Shown piece by piece: positions 25,686 to 33,350 of a stretch of DNA of 35,503 nucleotides (its first letter is position 1; each line of letters begins with the position of its first letter). The notes beneath the pieces were generated by a model. The model did no database searches and had not been told where the DNA came from. It worked only from the letters and a program-made list of their open reading frames with translations. The position numbers and the translations under genes were made by a program. This DNA is from Alistipes sp. (GTDB taxonomy: Bacteria > Bacteroidota > Bacteroidia > Bacteroidales > Rikenellaceae): assembly GCA_029065825.1 (NCBI GenBank), contig JAIEHQ010000053.1, positions 1-35,503 of the forward strand, given 5' to 3'.

Positions 25686-26611
25686 GGTTGGGTTCTTTTT
25701 TCGATCGTGAAAGTTTCGCCCTCGGTGGCGGGATAACTCTCGGGGAACACCGTGCGGGCCTCCGCGACCAGCACCGACTCGTCCTTGTAGCGGGAGGAGT
25801 AGTGACCGATCAGAAGCCGCCGGGCCTCCGCCTTCAGGGCGATGCGGGCGGCCTCGACGGCGGTCGAGTGACCCCGTTCGCGGGCGATGCGGCGTTCGTT
25901 GTGTGAGTAGGTGGCCTCGTGGTAGAGCAGATCGGCTCCTGCGGCCAGCCCCGCGGCTTTGGGCGACCAGCTCGTGTCGGAGAGGTAGGCGTAGGAGCGG
26001 GGCCGGTGGGGCCGGTAGGTCAGTTCGGCGTTGGGGATCGTCCGTCCGTCGTCGAGCGTGACCGCCTCGCCCCTTTTGGCTGCCGTGATGCGTGCGATCG
26101 AGAGGTCGTACTCGGCGATCTTCTCCTTGCGCACGTTCAGCGGCGGCTCCTTCTCGCGGAAGAGATAGCCCGAGGTGGGGACGCGGTGGCGCAGCGGGAT
26201 GCTCCAGACCTCCAGCGTGCGGTTCTCCAGCAGCAGGGCGTGGCGGGTGGTATCGACCGGATGCCACTCCACGGAGTAGGGCAGCTGCGGATCGAAGTAG
26301 TGCAGGTGGTGGTCGATCAGCTCGCCCAGCGGTGTCGGCCCGAAGACAGGCAGCGGGGTGCGCCGGCCGTAAAGTCCCAGCGTGGAGATCAGCGGAAAGA
26401 GTCCGAAGAGGTGGTCGCCGTGCAGGTGGGAGATGAAGACGGCCCGCAGCTTGAGCGGGTTGATGCCGTAGCGGAACATCTGCCGCTGCACTCCTTCGCC
26501 CGCATCGACCAGATAGTATTGTTCGTTCACATCGACTATCTGGGCCGATGGGTGGCGGTTCGCCGTCGGTTTGGCCGAGGCGGAGCCCAGTATGGTTACC
26601 TTGAAACTCAT
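25682..26611 (-). CDS. rnz: Ribonuclease Z
   Basis: RNase Z is a zinc-dependent metallo-beta-lactamase-fold endonuclease that trims tRNA 3' ends. The 309-residue protein is of the short form. Motifs are the N-terminal GSASAKPTANRHPSA, the metal site SHLHGDHLFGL, SDTSW, LYHEATYSHNE and the C-terminal His in IGHYSSRYKD. It overlaps the SpoU methyltransferase start by 4 nt (ATGA), so both RNA-modifying enzymes are translationally coupled. It starts 99 nt after the trxB stop; that gap has a hairpin but no T run, so read-through from trxB remains possible. Confidence 0.96.
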   Translation of the reverse strand: MSFKVTILGSASAKPTANRHPSAQIVDVNEQYYLVDAGEGVQRQMFRYGINPLKLRAVFISHLHGDHLFGLFPLISTLGLYGRRTPLPVFGPTPLGELIDHHLHYFDPQLPYSVEWHPVDTTRHALLLENRTLEVWSIPLRHRVPTSGYLFREKEPPLNVRKEKIAEYDLSIARITAAKRGEAVTLDDGRTIPNAELTYRPHRPRSYAYLSDTSWSPKAAGLAAGADLLYHEATYSHNERRIARERGHSTAVEAARIALKAEARRLLIGHYSSRYKDESVLVAEARTVFPESYPATEGETFTIEKRTQP

Positions 26612-26710
26612 GCTTTCTTCGTTTTCATTGCCGGCGGCCCTCCGCCGGCAAGCGAAAGGGAAGCGCTTGCCGGAATTTCCGGAGCGCCTCCCTGTTCGTT
26701 GCGTCGCGGG

Positions 26711-27631
26711 CTATTTCAGCAGGAAACGCTCGCACTCGAGTGCTGCCGTGCAACCCGATCCGGCGGCGGTGATCGCCTGACGGAAGTGGGGATCGCGGAC
26801 ATCGCCTGCGGCGAAGACACCCTCGACGTTGGTGCGTGCGCTGCCCGGAACGGTCTTGATATAACCCTCGGCATCCAGCTCCAGCTGACCGGCGAAGACC
26901 TCCGTGTTGGGGTGGTGTCCGATGGCCAGGAAGAAGCCTGCCAGTTCGATATTGCTCTCCGTGCCCTGTGCGTCGCGGACGGTAATGCCCGTCACGCCGC
27001 ACTCGTCGCCCAGCACCTCGACGGTGTTGTGCTCGAAGAGCACCTTGATGTTCGGGGTGTTCATCACGCGCTCCTGCATCGCTTTCGAGGCGCGCAGGAA
27101 AGGCTTGCGGACGATCAGATAGACCTGACGGCAGATCGAGGCGAGGTAGGTGGCCTCCTCGCAGGCCGTGTCGCCGCCGCCGACGACGGCAACGTCTTTC
27201 TTGCGGTAGAAGAAGCCGTCGCACGTGGCGCAGGCGCTCACACCCATTCCCTTGAACTTCTGCTCGGAGGGCAGACCCAGGTATTTGGCCGAAGCGCCGG
27301 TGGCCACGATCAGGCTCTCGGCGGCGATCTCCTTCTCGTCGTTGATCGTCACGCGGAACGGACGCGAGGAGAGATCGACCTTAGTGACGATGCCCGAACG
27401 GAGGTCGGCACCGAAGCGCTGCGCCTGGGCACGCATGTTCTCCATCAGTTTCGGGCCGTCGATGCCCTCCGGGAAACCGGGGAAGTTCTCGATCTGGGTG
27501 GTGGTGGTCAGCTGGCCGCCCGGCTCGATGCCCTCGTAGAGGACGGGAGAGAGGTTGGCGCGCGACAGATAGATGGCAGCCGTGAAGCCCGCGGGGCCGC
27601 TGCCGATGATGAGGCATTTTACTTGTTCCAT
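26711..27631 (-). CDS. trxB: Thioredoxin-disulfide reductase
   Basis: TrxB is an FAD enzyme that reduces thioredoxin with NADPH in the cytoplasm. The 306-residue protein shows the FAD loop IIGSGPAGFTAAIYLSRA, the redox-active disulfide ACATCDGFF, the NADPH loop VVGGGDTACEEATYLA and the C-terminal FAD segment GVFAAGDVRDPHFRQAITAA. The length is typical. It begins 18 nt after the pseudokinase gene on the same strand with no terminator or promoter between, so it is at least partly expressed from the kinase-VWA operon. That placement is unusual for a housekeeping enzyme. Confidence 0.96.
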   Translation of the reverse strand: MEQVKCLIIGSGPAGFTAAIYLSRANLSPVLYEGIEPGGQLTTTTQIENFPGFPEGIDGPKLMENMRAQAQRFGADLRSGIVTKVDLSSRPFRVTINDEKEIAAESLIVATGASAKYLGLPSEQKFKGMGVSACATCDGFFYRKKDVAVVGGGDTACEEATYLASICRQVYLIVRKPFLRASKAMQERVMNTPNIKVLFEHNTVEVLGDECGVTGITVRDAQGTESNIELAGFFLAIGHHPNTEVFAGQLELDAEGYIKTVPGSARTNVEGVFAAGDVRDPHFRQAITAAGSGCTAALECERFLLK

Positions 27632-27649
27632 AATCGTTAAGGTTTTGAG

Positions 27650-28654
27650 TTATTTGGTTTCGATGTATTCGTTCTCTTCGATGTAGCGTTCCGTGAAGGG
27701 GGTGCCGATGCGGCCGTCGTAGTCGGCCAACGCCCAGAGTCCGCCGGAGCGTAGGCGCGAGCAGCCCGTGAAGGGGTTGAACTCGACGATCTCGTAATGG
27801 GGCGGAATCACGTAGCGGCCCCGTTTGTCGATCAGTCCCATGCCCGTCGGGGTCTGCACTTCGGCGCGGCCCTCGCGGAAGTCGGCGGCCCAGAGGAATT
27901 GCGGAGCTATGACCGGGCGGTTCTCCGTATCGACGAATCCGTAGCCCTCCCGATCCGCGATGCGGACCAGCTGGTCGGAGATCTCGCCCACGTAGAGGTG
28001 GCCAGGGAAACGGCTGCCGGTCAGGTATTCGGCGGGAGCCGCGTCGCAGAGCAGCGAGCCGGTTCCCCCCCCCTGCTCGACGGCGTAGCGACGCAGCGAG
28101 GCGAAGCCCTCCGCATCGTCGCCCGATCCGAAGCGGGCGAAGTGGTAGCGCACGGGGACGAGCTCTCCCGAGGGGTGCACGTAGGTGTTTTCGGGCTTGA
28201 GGTTGTTGTGGCTGAAGCCGATGGCCGCCAGTCCCTTTTCGAGGCGGTCGATCGACGCGAGCAGCACGTCGGTCGGAAATTCGGCGGCGCAGCGGTCGAG
28301 CGGACGGCCCCCGTCGGGCAGCCGGTGCAGCAGCAGGTCGCATCCCCGGGCGGGATCGCCGGCGAGCGACAACTCTCCGCGCAGGATGAGGTAGGGGGTC
28401 AGCAGCTCCGTGCGAAGCCGGCCGAGCCGGGCGGCGGTGCGCTCGACCGATTCGAGGGCTGCCGTCGAAAGCGGAAAGCAGAGCAGGTAGCGTGCTCCGC
28501 GCCACTCGATCTCGGTCTCGGCGAAGCGGCTCGTGCGCACGAGCCGCACCTCGCCCGCTTCGTCCCGCAGGGGGCGGCAGTCGCCGAGCGTGCGGAAGAA
28601 GAGGTCGGGCGCTTGCAACGCCTCCGAGAACTGATATAGCGTAGGTACCGTCAT
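27650..28654 (-). CDS. Pseudokinase with C-terminal WG-like repeats
   Basis: This 334-residue protein aligns by eye with the kinase at 31270-32436: each starts with a FRTLG/TRTLG segment, then the kinase-like domain. The key residues are lost. The lysine of the third strand is Leu58 (RYLLCF against RMLKCY), the catalytic Asp is Asn151 (HNNLKPEN, residues 149-156, against HGDLKPEN), and the DFD/DFG position reads RYH or HFA. The C-terminal third has WG-like repeats (GYGFVDTENRPVIAPQF, GMGLIDKRGRYVIPPHYE, GLWALADYDGRIGTPF). It begins 4 nt after the VWA stop and ends 18 nt before trxB. It probably serves as a partner, scaffold or activator of the kinase; function is unproven. Confidence 0.85.
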   Translation of the reverse strand: MTVPTLYQFSEALQAPDLFFRTLGDCRPLRDEAGEVRLVRTSRFAETEIEWRGARYLLCFPLSTAALESVERTAARLGRLRTELLTPYLILRGELSLAGDPARGCDLLLHRLPDGGRPLDRCAAEFPTDVLLASIDRLEKGLAAIGFSHNNLKPENTYVHPSGELVPVRYHFARFGSGDDAEGFASLRRYAVEQGGGTGSLLCDAAPAEYLTGSRFPGHLYVGEISDQLVRIADREGYGFVDTENRPVIAPQFLWAADFREGRAEVQTPTGMGLIDKRGRYVIPPHYEIVEFNPFTGCSRLRSGGLWALADYDGRIGTPFTERYIEENEYIETK

Positions 28655-28658
28655 GGCC

Positions 28659-29513
28659 TTATTGGATTCTGATGCTGATCGAGCCGATGTTGAGGATTGC
28701 GATCAGTTCGGCGATCGAGGCGTTGTGGCTCATCCCCCGGAAGGGCGGAAGGGCGTTGTCGCCCCGCACCTGCCGGATCGCCTCCGAGAGGTTGTCGGGC
28801 ATGACGCTCGAACAGTCGTGGAGCAGCCGGGCGTAGCGGTTGGCGGGGTCGATCTCCCCGTCGGCGGGGAAGACCAGCGACCGGGCCTCGGCATCGGAGG
28901 CGGTGTGTATGTTGAGCAGCAGCGTCTGTCCGTCGGCGGTGCCCGTCGCGCGGATCTGGTTGCAGATGTCCAGCTGTTCGCGCGGCTCGCAGTCGGAGGC
29001 TTCGCCGTCGGTTATGTTGAAGATCATGGGCGGGAAGCTCTCCCGGTGGGCCGGATGGGCGCACCAGCCGCGCACCAGGTCGCGGATCTGGAGCAGCGCC
29101 TCGTACATGGGAGTCTCCCCGGAGGCTTTGGGGGCGATCCAGGCCGGGGTCTCGATGCGGCGCACGGCGGGCGAGCCGTCGGGCATGCGCCGTTCGACCA
29201 GCCGCACGCGGCGCTCCACGGGCAGCTCGGCCAGCCGTGCGACGGAGACCAGCGGCAGCGGGTCGCCGAGCAGCGAGACCACCCCGTCGCCCGAGTAGCC
29301 CAGCACGGCCACGTCGTAGTAGTCGCGCACGCCGTCGCTCCGCCTGGCCCGTTCGATCAGCTCGAAGAGCAGCCGGTTAGCCACTTCGGCCACCGCCTCG
29401 GCCTTGGTCGTCTCGATTCCGCCGAAACGGATCCGCTGGGCCATCGAACCCGATTGGTCGATGGCCAGGATGAAGGCGGTGCGGTGCGCCCGCGTGATGC
29501 TTTGCGCGTACAT
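28659..29513 (-). CDS. VWA (von Willebrand factor A) domain protein with intact MIDAS
   Basis: This 284-residue cytoplasmic VWA protein has the metal-ion-dependent adhesion site DQSGS (residues 19-23, in AFILAIDQSGSMAQ), the Thr of SGETPMYEAL and the Asp of NITDGEASD. VWA proteins in bacteria often assemble or regulate complexes, including TerY-type ones coupled to kinases and phosphatases. There is no signal peptide or membrane helix. Its ATG shares a base with the DUF4954 stop (TAATG), and its stop is 4 nt before the pseudokinase, so the three are translationally coupled. The MIDAS residues predict Mg-dependent binding of an acidic ligand, perhaps a phosphorylated partner. Confidence 0.9.
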   Translation of the reverse strand: MYAQSITRAHRTAFILAIDQSGSMAQRIRFGGIETTKAEAVAEVANRLLFELIERARRSDGVRDYYDVAVLGYSGDGVVSLLGDPLPLVSVARLAELPVERRVRLVERRMPDGSPAVRRIETPAWIAPKASGETPMYEALLQIRDLVRGWCAHPAHRESFPPMIFNITDGEASDCEPREQLDICNQIRATGTADGQTLLLNIHTASDAEARSLVFPADGEIDPANRYARLLHDCSSVMPDNLSEAIRQVRGDNALPPFRGMSHNASIAELIAILNIGSISIRIQ

Positions 29514-31240
29514 TATTTCAGGCCTCTTACGTTGCGGTAATCTTCGTTTTTCTCCTCATCGGTGTCGGCTTCCGTTCCGTAGCCGACCGCCATTGCGGAG
29601 GAGCAGTCGCGCGCCCGGTCGTCGTCGGCGCTTTTAGCCAGCGCCTCGCTGGCGTTCCGCCCGGCTGCGATCGCTTCGGCGATCTCTTCGGGCGAGGGGG
29701 CGTGGCCCAGCAGCTGGGCGAGCACACCTTCGGCCCAGTTGCGGGCGTAGCGGGGGTAGTCGGCCGCCAGCAGGTCGAGCCGCTCCTCGATCTGCCGGAG
29801 CGTGGCGAGCCGTCCCGCCTCGATGTCGTCGAGCAGGCGGCGCACCTCGCGGCGCGGGACGTACTGGCCGGCCAGGTCGCTCCAGCGGCCCGAGCCGTCG
29901 CGGTCGCCCGCCTCGGCCCCGCCGAGCATCGCCCCGAGCGAGGCGACGATGGCCCGGTTGTATAGTTTGAGTCCCCGCCGGAGCTGTACGGATTTGATCG
30001 TGGCGTGGTTGTGCACGTAGCTTTCGGCGTCGGGCCGAGCCTCTTCGAGGGTGTTGAGCGTGTTTACCGCGTCGATCATGCCGCCCGCGAGGTAGGGGTT
30101 GTGCACTTCGAAATTGATCCGGTCGCGGCGCAGCGTGCGGCGGTCCCGCTCGGGCCACTTGGCCGTGTCGCGGACGGTGCCGTAGCTGGTCAGGTTGGCC
30201 CCCGGCATCAGGCTGGAGCGCCCCTCCTGCTCGACCAGGTAGGAGAAGGGGAAGGCGGTGGTGTCGTGGTGGTGCGTGTGCCGCCCCAGCACCAGCGTGA
30301 AGGGTCCTTCGACGGCCGGTGCCATGACGTAGGCGCTGCTGCCGAATTTGCAGCCCCGCAGGTGGATCGACTGGTGGACCGCGCCGCTCTTGAAGAGGTG
30401 GTTGCTCTGGTTGGCTCCGCTTCCCGCGTTGAAAAAGGAGAACATGCCGGCGATGAGCAGCGAGGATTTGTGGTGCGAGACGGTGTAGGGGCCGGCGAAG
30501 ACGGAGACCGCCTCGCCGTTCTCGCAGTGGCAGTTGGCGAACAGAAGCGTATCGACCGCCGTGAAGTTCCGGTCGAGCGTGCAGCACTCGCCCGCGAAGC
30601 AGCGTTCGAGCGAGACACCTCCGTCGATATGCGCCCCTTCGGCCGCGATGAAGTCGCGCGCCGTTACGTCGATGCCGATGAACGCGCCGCTGAGGACGGT
30701 GCCGTTCTCGAGCCGCGAGGCTCCTTCGACGACGGCATCCTCAGCGATATGGACCTCCCGGATGAAGCGGGCGCCCACCACGCGGGCCCGCTTCCCGACC
30801 GTACCCATCCGGTCGCGCCGGGTCTCGGCGCGACGGTCGATGATCCGCTCCAGCGCGGCGATCGCTGCGGGGCGGTGGCGGCAGAGGGCCAGCAGGTAGG
30901 CCGCCTGGGCCGACAGCTCGTTGCAGAGGGGCAGCGCGCGTCCGCCGCACTCGTTGATCGCGGCCACGCGCACTCCGTTGCCGAACGACGACTCGTGCCG
31001 GCATTCGAGGCGGCAGACATCCGAAACGACGGCTTCGTCGCAGATCCGGTAGTTGCTTACTGTCGCACGGCGGATTTGTGCGCCCCGTCCGATCCGCACG
31101 TCGCCTTCGAAGCGGCTGTCGCGGATCTCCTCCGGACGGAATCCGGGGGCGACCTCCACCCGCTCCCATGCCTGGGCGGTGTTGCCGGCGGCTTCGAGGC
31201 GGGCGATCTCTTCCTGGGTAAGTTTTCTGTATTCCGTCAT
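29513..31240 (-). CDS. DUF4954 family protein (left-handed beta-helix type)
   Basis: This 575-residue protein matches the DUF4954 family of Bacteroidota by several segments: YRKLTQEEIARLEAAG at the N-terminus, NECGGRALPLCNELSAQAAY, VSHHKSSLLIAGMFSFFNAG, SGANQSNHLFKSGAVHQ and TVRDTAKWPERD. Hexapeptide-like repeats (for example GDVRIGRGAQIRRATVSN) point to a left-handed parallel beta-helix as in sugar-nucleotide or acyl transferases. No activity is established. It is somewhat shorter than the members I recall. The start at 31240 (MTEYRKLTQ) follows the family; the frame runs to 31273. The C-terminus is acidic and low in complexity. It has its own promoter inside the end of the kinase gene and a one-base overlap with the VWA gene. 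Confidence 0.88.
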   Translation of the reverse strand: MTEYRKLTQEEIARLEAAGNTAQAWERVEVAPGFRPEEIRDSRFEGDVRIGRGAQIRRATVSNYRICDEAVVSDVCRLECRHESSFGNGVRVAAINECGGRALPLCNELSAQAAYLLALCRHRPAAIAALERIIDRRAETRRDRMGTVGKRARVVGARFIREVHIAEDAVVEGASRLENGTVLSGAFIGIDVTARDFIAAEGAHIDGGVSLERCFAGECCTLDRNFTAVDTLLFANCHCENGEAVSVFAGPYTVSHHKSSLLIAGMFSFFNAGSGANQSNHLFKSGAVHQSIHLRGCKFGSSAYVMAPAVEGPFTLVLGRHTHHHDTTAFPFSYLVEQEGRSSLMPGANLTSYGTVRDTAKWPERDRRTLRRDRINFEVHNPYLAGGMIDAVNTLNTLEEARPDAESYVHNHATIKSVQLRRGLKLYNRAIVASLGAMLGGAEAGDRDGSGRWSDLAGQYVPRREVRRLLDDIEAGRLATLRQIEERLDLLAADYPRYARNWAEGVLAQLLGHAPSPEEIAEAIAAGRNASEALAKSADDDRARDCSSAMAVGYGTEADTDEEKNEDYRNVRGLK

Positions 31241-31260
31241 GTTCGTTCCGAAATATGAGG

Positions 31261-31292
31261 CAAATGTAGTCATTTGCCCTCAAATATCCAAA
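31261..31292 (-). promoter_or_regulatory. Internal promoter for DUF4954-VWA-pseudokinase, inside the kinase gene end
   Basis: On the minus strand TTTG (31292-31289) and TACATTTG (31268-31261) are 20 nt apart, with the DUF4954 ATG 20 nt after. The -7 box lies in the inverted repeat CAAATG-TAGT-CATTTG (31261-31276). Confidence 0.65.
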
Positions 31293-32436
31293 GCGCTTCC
31301 CGCCCCCGGCGGTCGATCGTGCGGCGCTCCCCTCCGTGCACCACGACGGCCCGTCCGCCGGCGAAGGGCTTCACGGCCGTGCAGTGCGCGCAGTCGATGG
31401 CGACTCGGCCGCCGCCGTCGATGAAATGCCAGCAGCGTCCCGTGCGGACGGCGGCCAGCCCCTCCGTGAAGTCGAAGGCCGCGTCGTAAAGGGGCGGAAT
31501 CGTCTCCCCGGCGGCCGTGCGGAAGCCCCACAGCCCGTCGCGCACGAAGAGTTCGCTGCGGTCGGCCTGCCCCGAAGGCCCCTCGACGGCATATTCCAGC
31601 AGGCGGCGGAGCGTCGGCAGCCGCAGCAGGGGCGAACGCAGCAGCCGGGCGATGCGGTAGCGCACGGCATCGCCCGCCCGTTCGAACAGGGCGAGCGTCT
31701 CGGCATAGGCTTCCGACCGTCCCCCGAGCAGGGTGCGCGGCACGAGCAGCACCCCCTCCTCCGTATCGCCCAGGGCGAGCAGGCCGGGATTCAGGGCCAG
31801 GGCATGAAGCGTGGTGGAGATCAGAGCGATCGAGTAGTCGTCGATCGCCGCATCGAAGTCCTCCGGCGTGCGGGCCGGATGCTGGTAGGCGGCCGTCCCC
31901 AGCTCGGGGCTGCGCTCGCCGGCGAAGGCGGGCAGAAAGGCGCAGTCGAAGTCGATCGGGCGGAGTGCGCCCTCGGGACCGACCAGGATGTTTTCGGGCT
32001 TCAGGTCGCCGTGGGCCGTCGGGCTGCGGAGCATGCCGAGGGCCATGCGGTCGAAGGCGGCGGCCAGCTGCGCGAGCCGCTCCGTGTCGCCGCTGCGGAC
32101 GGCCCGGAGCAGCTCCTCGCGGAGGGTGGCGCCCTCGATCCAGTCGTCGATCACGGCATCGCCCCAGACCCCGTTCCCGTCGGGCTGCCAGAGGTAGATC
32201 TCCTCCGGGAGGAACCGTTCGCCGTAGATGGCCTCCAGCCGCCGCATCGGACGGGTGTAGCACTTGAGCATGCGGAACTTGCCTCCGCAGCTTATCTTGA
32301 AGACGACCGCGCTGTTGCCCACCCAGCGGGCGGGCGAGCCGTCGGGCAGGCGGCACACCCCGAAGGGACCCAGCGTGCGGGTCAGCCCCTCGGGGTCGTC
32401 CATCGTTTCGAGGTATTGGCGGATCGACAGGTGCAT
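31270..32436 (-). CDS. Serine/threonine-type protein kinase-like protein with WG-like C-terminal repeats
   Basis: This 388-residue protein has the residues of an active kinase-like fold: Lys58 in KFRMLKCY, a hinge-like VIDDWIEGATL, the catalytic loop HGDLKPEN (residues 142-149), DFD at 162-164 and GTAAYQHP with DDYSIAL in place of the activation-segment end. The glycine-rich loop is not obvious. The C-terminal region shows WG-type repeats (GLWGFRTAAGETIPPLYD, RCWHFIDGGGRVAIDC). No membrane helix is seen. It is the first gene of the kinase-DUF4954-VWA-pseudokinase run. MHLSIRQYLE at 32436 is the chosen start; an alternative ATG at 32484 would sit inside the upstream terminator. Targets are unknown. 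Confidence 0.88.
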   Translation of the reverse strand: MHLSIRQYLETMDDPEGLTRTLGPFGVCRLPDGSPARWVGNSAVVFKISCGGKFRMLKCYTRPMRRLEAIYGERFLPEEIYLWQPDGNGVWGDAVIDDWIEGATLREELLRAVRSGDTERLAQLAAAFDRMALGMLRSPTAHGDLKPENILVGPEGALRPIDFDCAFLPAFAGERSPELGTAAYQHPARTPEDFDAAIDDYSIALISTTLHALALNPGLLALGDTEEGVLLVPRTLLGGRSEAYAETLALFERAGDAVRYRIARLLRSPLLRLPTLRRLLEYAVEGPSGQADRSELFVRDGLWGFRTAAGETIPPLYDAAFDFTEGLAAVRTGRCWHFIDGGGRVAIDCAHCTAVKPFAGGRAVVVHGGERRTIDRRGREALWIFEGK

Positions 32437-32453
32437 GGGTTTCGTGTCGGTGT

Positions 32454-32489
32454 AAAAAACGAGTGGAAAACCGGGGCTTTCCACTCGTT
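32454..32489 (-). terminator. Intrinsic terminator of the FKBP-type isomerase gene
   Basis: On the minus strand a 10-12-bp stem (32478-32489 with 32458-32469) with an 8-nt loop is followed by six T residues. It ends 17 nt before the kinase start codon, leaving little room for a separate kinase promoter. Confidence 0.85.
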
Positions 32490-32511
32490 GAAGATACCTT
32501 GCCGGAGACGG

Positions 32512-33069
32512 TTAGTGGCAGCAGCCGTCGCCGCAGCCGCAGTCGTGTCCGTGATCCTCGCAGCCGCCCTCGCAACCTCCGTCGCAGCCGCAACCGCATC
32601 CGCCTTTGGGCTGGAGGTCTTCGGGCGTTACGTCGCGCACCGAAACCACCTCGACCTCGAAGTTGAGGGTCTTGCCGGCCATCGGGTGGTTGAAGTCCAT
32701 CTTCACGGTCTCGTCGCCCACCTCCTTGATGATGCCGAGCATGCGGTTGCCCTGCGCGTCGCTCATCGGCACCTGCGAGCCGACGAAGAGGATGTCCTCG
32801 GCCAGTTTGCCATCGACCATGAATATGTTTTTGGGCAGATCGACGATCGCCTCGGCGACGATCTCGCCGTAGCCGTCCTTCGGTTCGAGCGTGAAGGCCA
32901 CCTTCTCGCCCGGCTCCTTGCCCAGGATCGCCTCCTCGAATTTGGGGAGGAGCATGCCGGTGCCGAAGATGAACTCCAGGGGAGCGCCCGGCTGGGACTG
33001 GTCTGCGATTGCGCCATCGACGGTCAGCTTGTAATCGACCGCGACCATTTTGTTGTTCTCTACTTTCAT
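32512..33069 (-). CDS. slyD: FKBP-type peptidyl-prolyl isomerase, SlyD-like, with Cys/His-rich tail
   Basis: This 185-residue cytoplasmic protein is a SlyD-like chaperone and prolyl isomerase. The FKBP domain (about residues 6-70) is interrupted by an insert-in-flap chaperone domain (about 70-130), seen in DYKLTVDGAIADQSQPG, EFIFGTGMLLPKFEEAILG, PKDGYGEIVAEAIVDLPKN and GNRMLGIIKEVGDETVKMD. The C-terminal tail is very rich in Cys, His, Gly and Asp (GCGCGCDGGCEGGCEDHGHD), as in SlyD, where it binds nickel and helps hydrogenase maturation. The start at 33069 (MKVENNKMVAV) follows a consensus promoter by about 30 nt. The gene ends in a strong terminator. No hydrogenase genes are nearby. Confidence 0.92.
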   Translation of the reverse strand: MKVENNKMVAVDYKLTVDGAIADQSQPGAPLEFIFGTGMLLPKFEEAILGKEPGEKVAFTLEPKDGYGEIVAEAIVDLPKNIFMVDGKLAEDILFVGSQVPMSDAQGNRMLGIIKEVGDETVKMDFNHPMAGKTLNFEVEVVSVRDVTPEDLQPKGGCGCGCDGGCEGGCEDHGHDCGCGDGCCH

Positions 33070-33101
33070 TTTTTTGCGATATGATTTGTATGTAAGTGCG
33101 G

Positions 33102-33132
33102 CAAAGATAGGATTTCCCCGCCGATTTTCCAA
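33102..33132 (-). promoter_or_regulatory. slyD: Promoter for the FKBP-type isomerase gene
   Basis: On the minus strand TATCTTTG (33109-33102) is preceded after 19 nt by TTGG (33132-33129), an imperfect -33 box. The ATG is 32 nt downstream. Confidence 0.65.
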
Positions 33133-33290
33133 TCGGCCGGGGCCGCACGCACCCTAATAACGCGAAAAAGGGGCGGCGAATTGTGCGGCTGCCGCTCCGC
33201 CGGGCCGGATTTTCCCGCCGCCTGCCCGGCGGCGGCTCGGTTCGCATGCGGGATTTTTCGGCTTCGGGTGCGCGGTTTGCGAATTTTCGC

Positions 33291-33298
33291 TATCTTTG
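33291..33298 (+). promoter_or_regulatory. glnA: -7 element for glutamine synthetase
   Basis: TATCTTTG matches the consensus 52 nt before the ATG at 33351. No -33 box at the right spacing is seen. It is divergent from the FKBP promoter about 180 bp away. Confidence 0.6.
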
Positions 33299-33350
33299 TA
33301 GGGAGCCGCCGAGGGCGGAAACGAAAATCATCATCGTTACACGAAATATC

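Noticed and set aside
26628-26651. Perfect 10-bp hairpin between trxB and RNase Z as a terminator
   Set aside because: No T run follows on either strand; it may only be a structured spacer.
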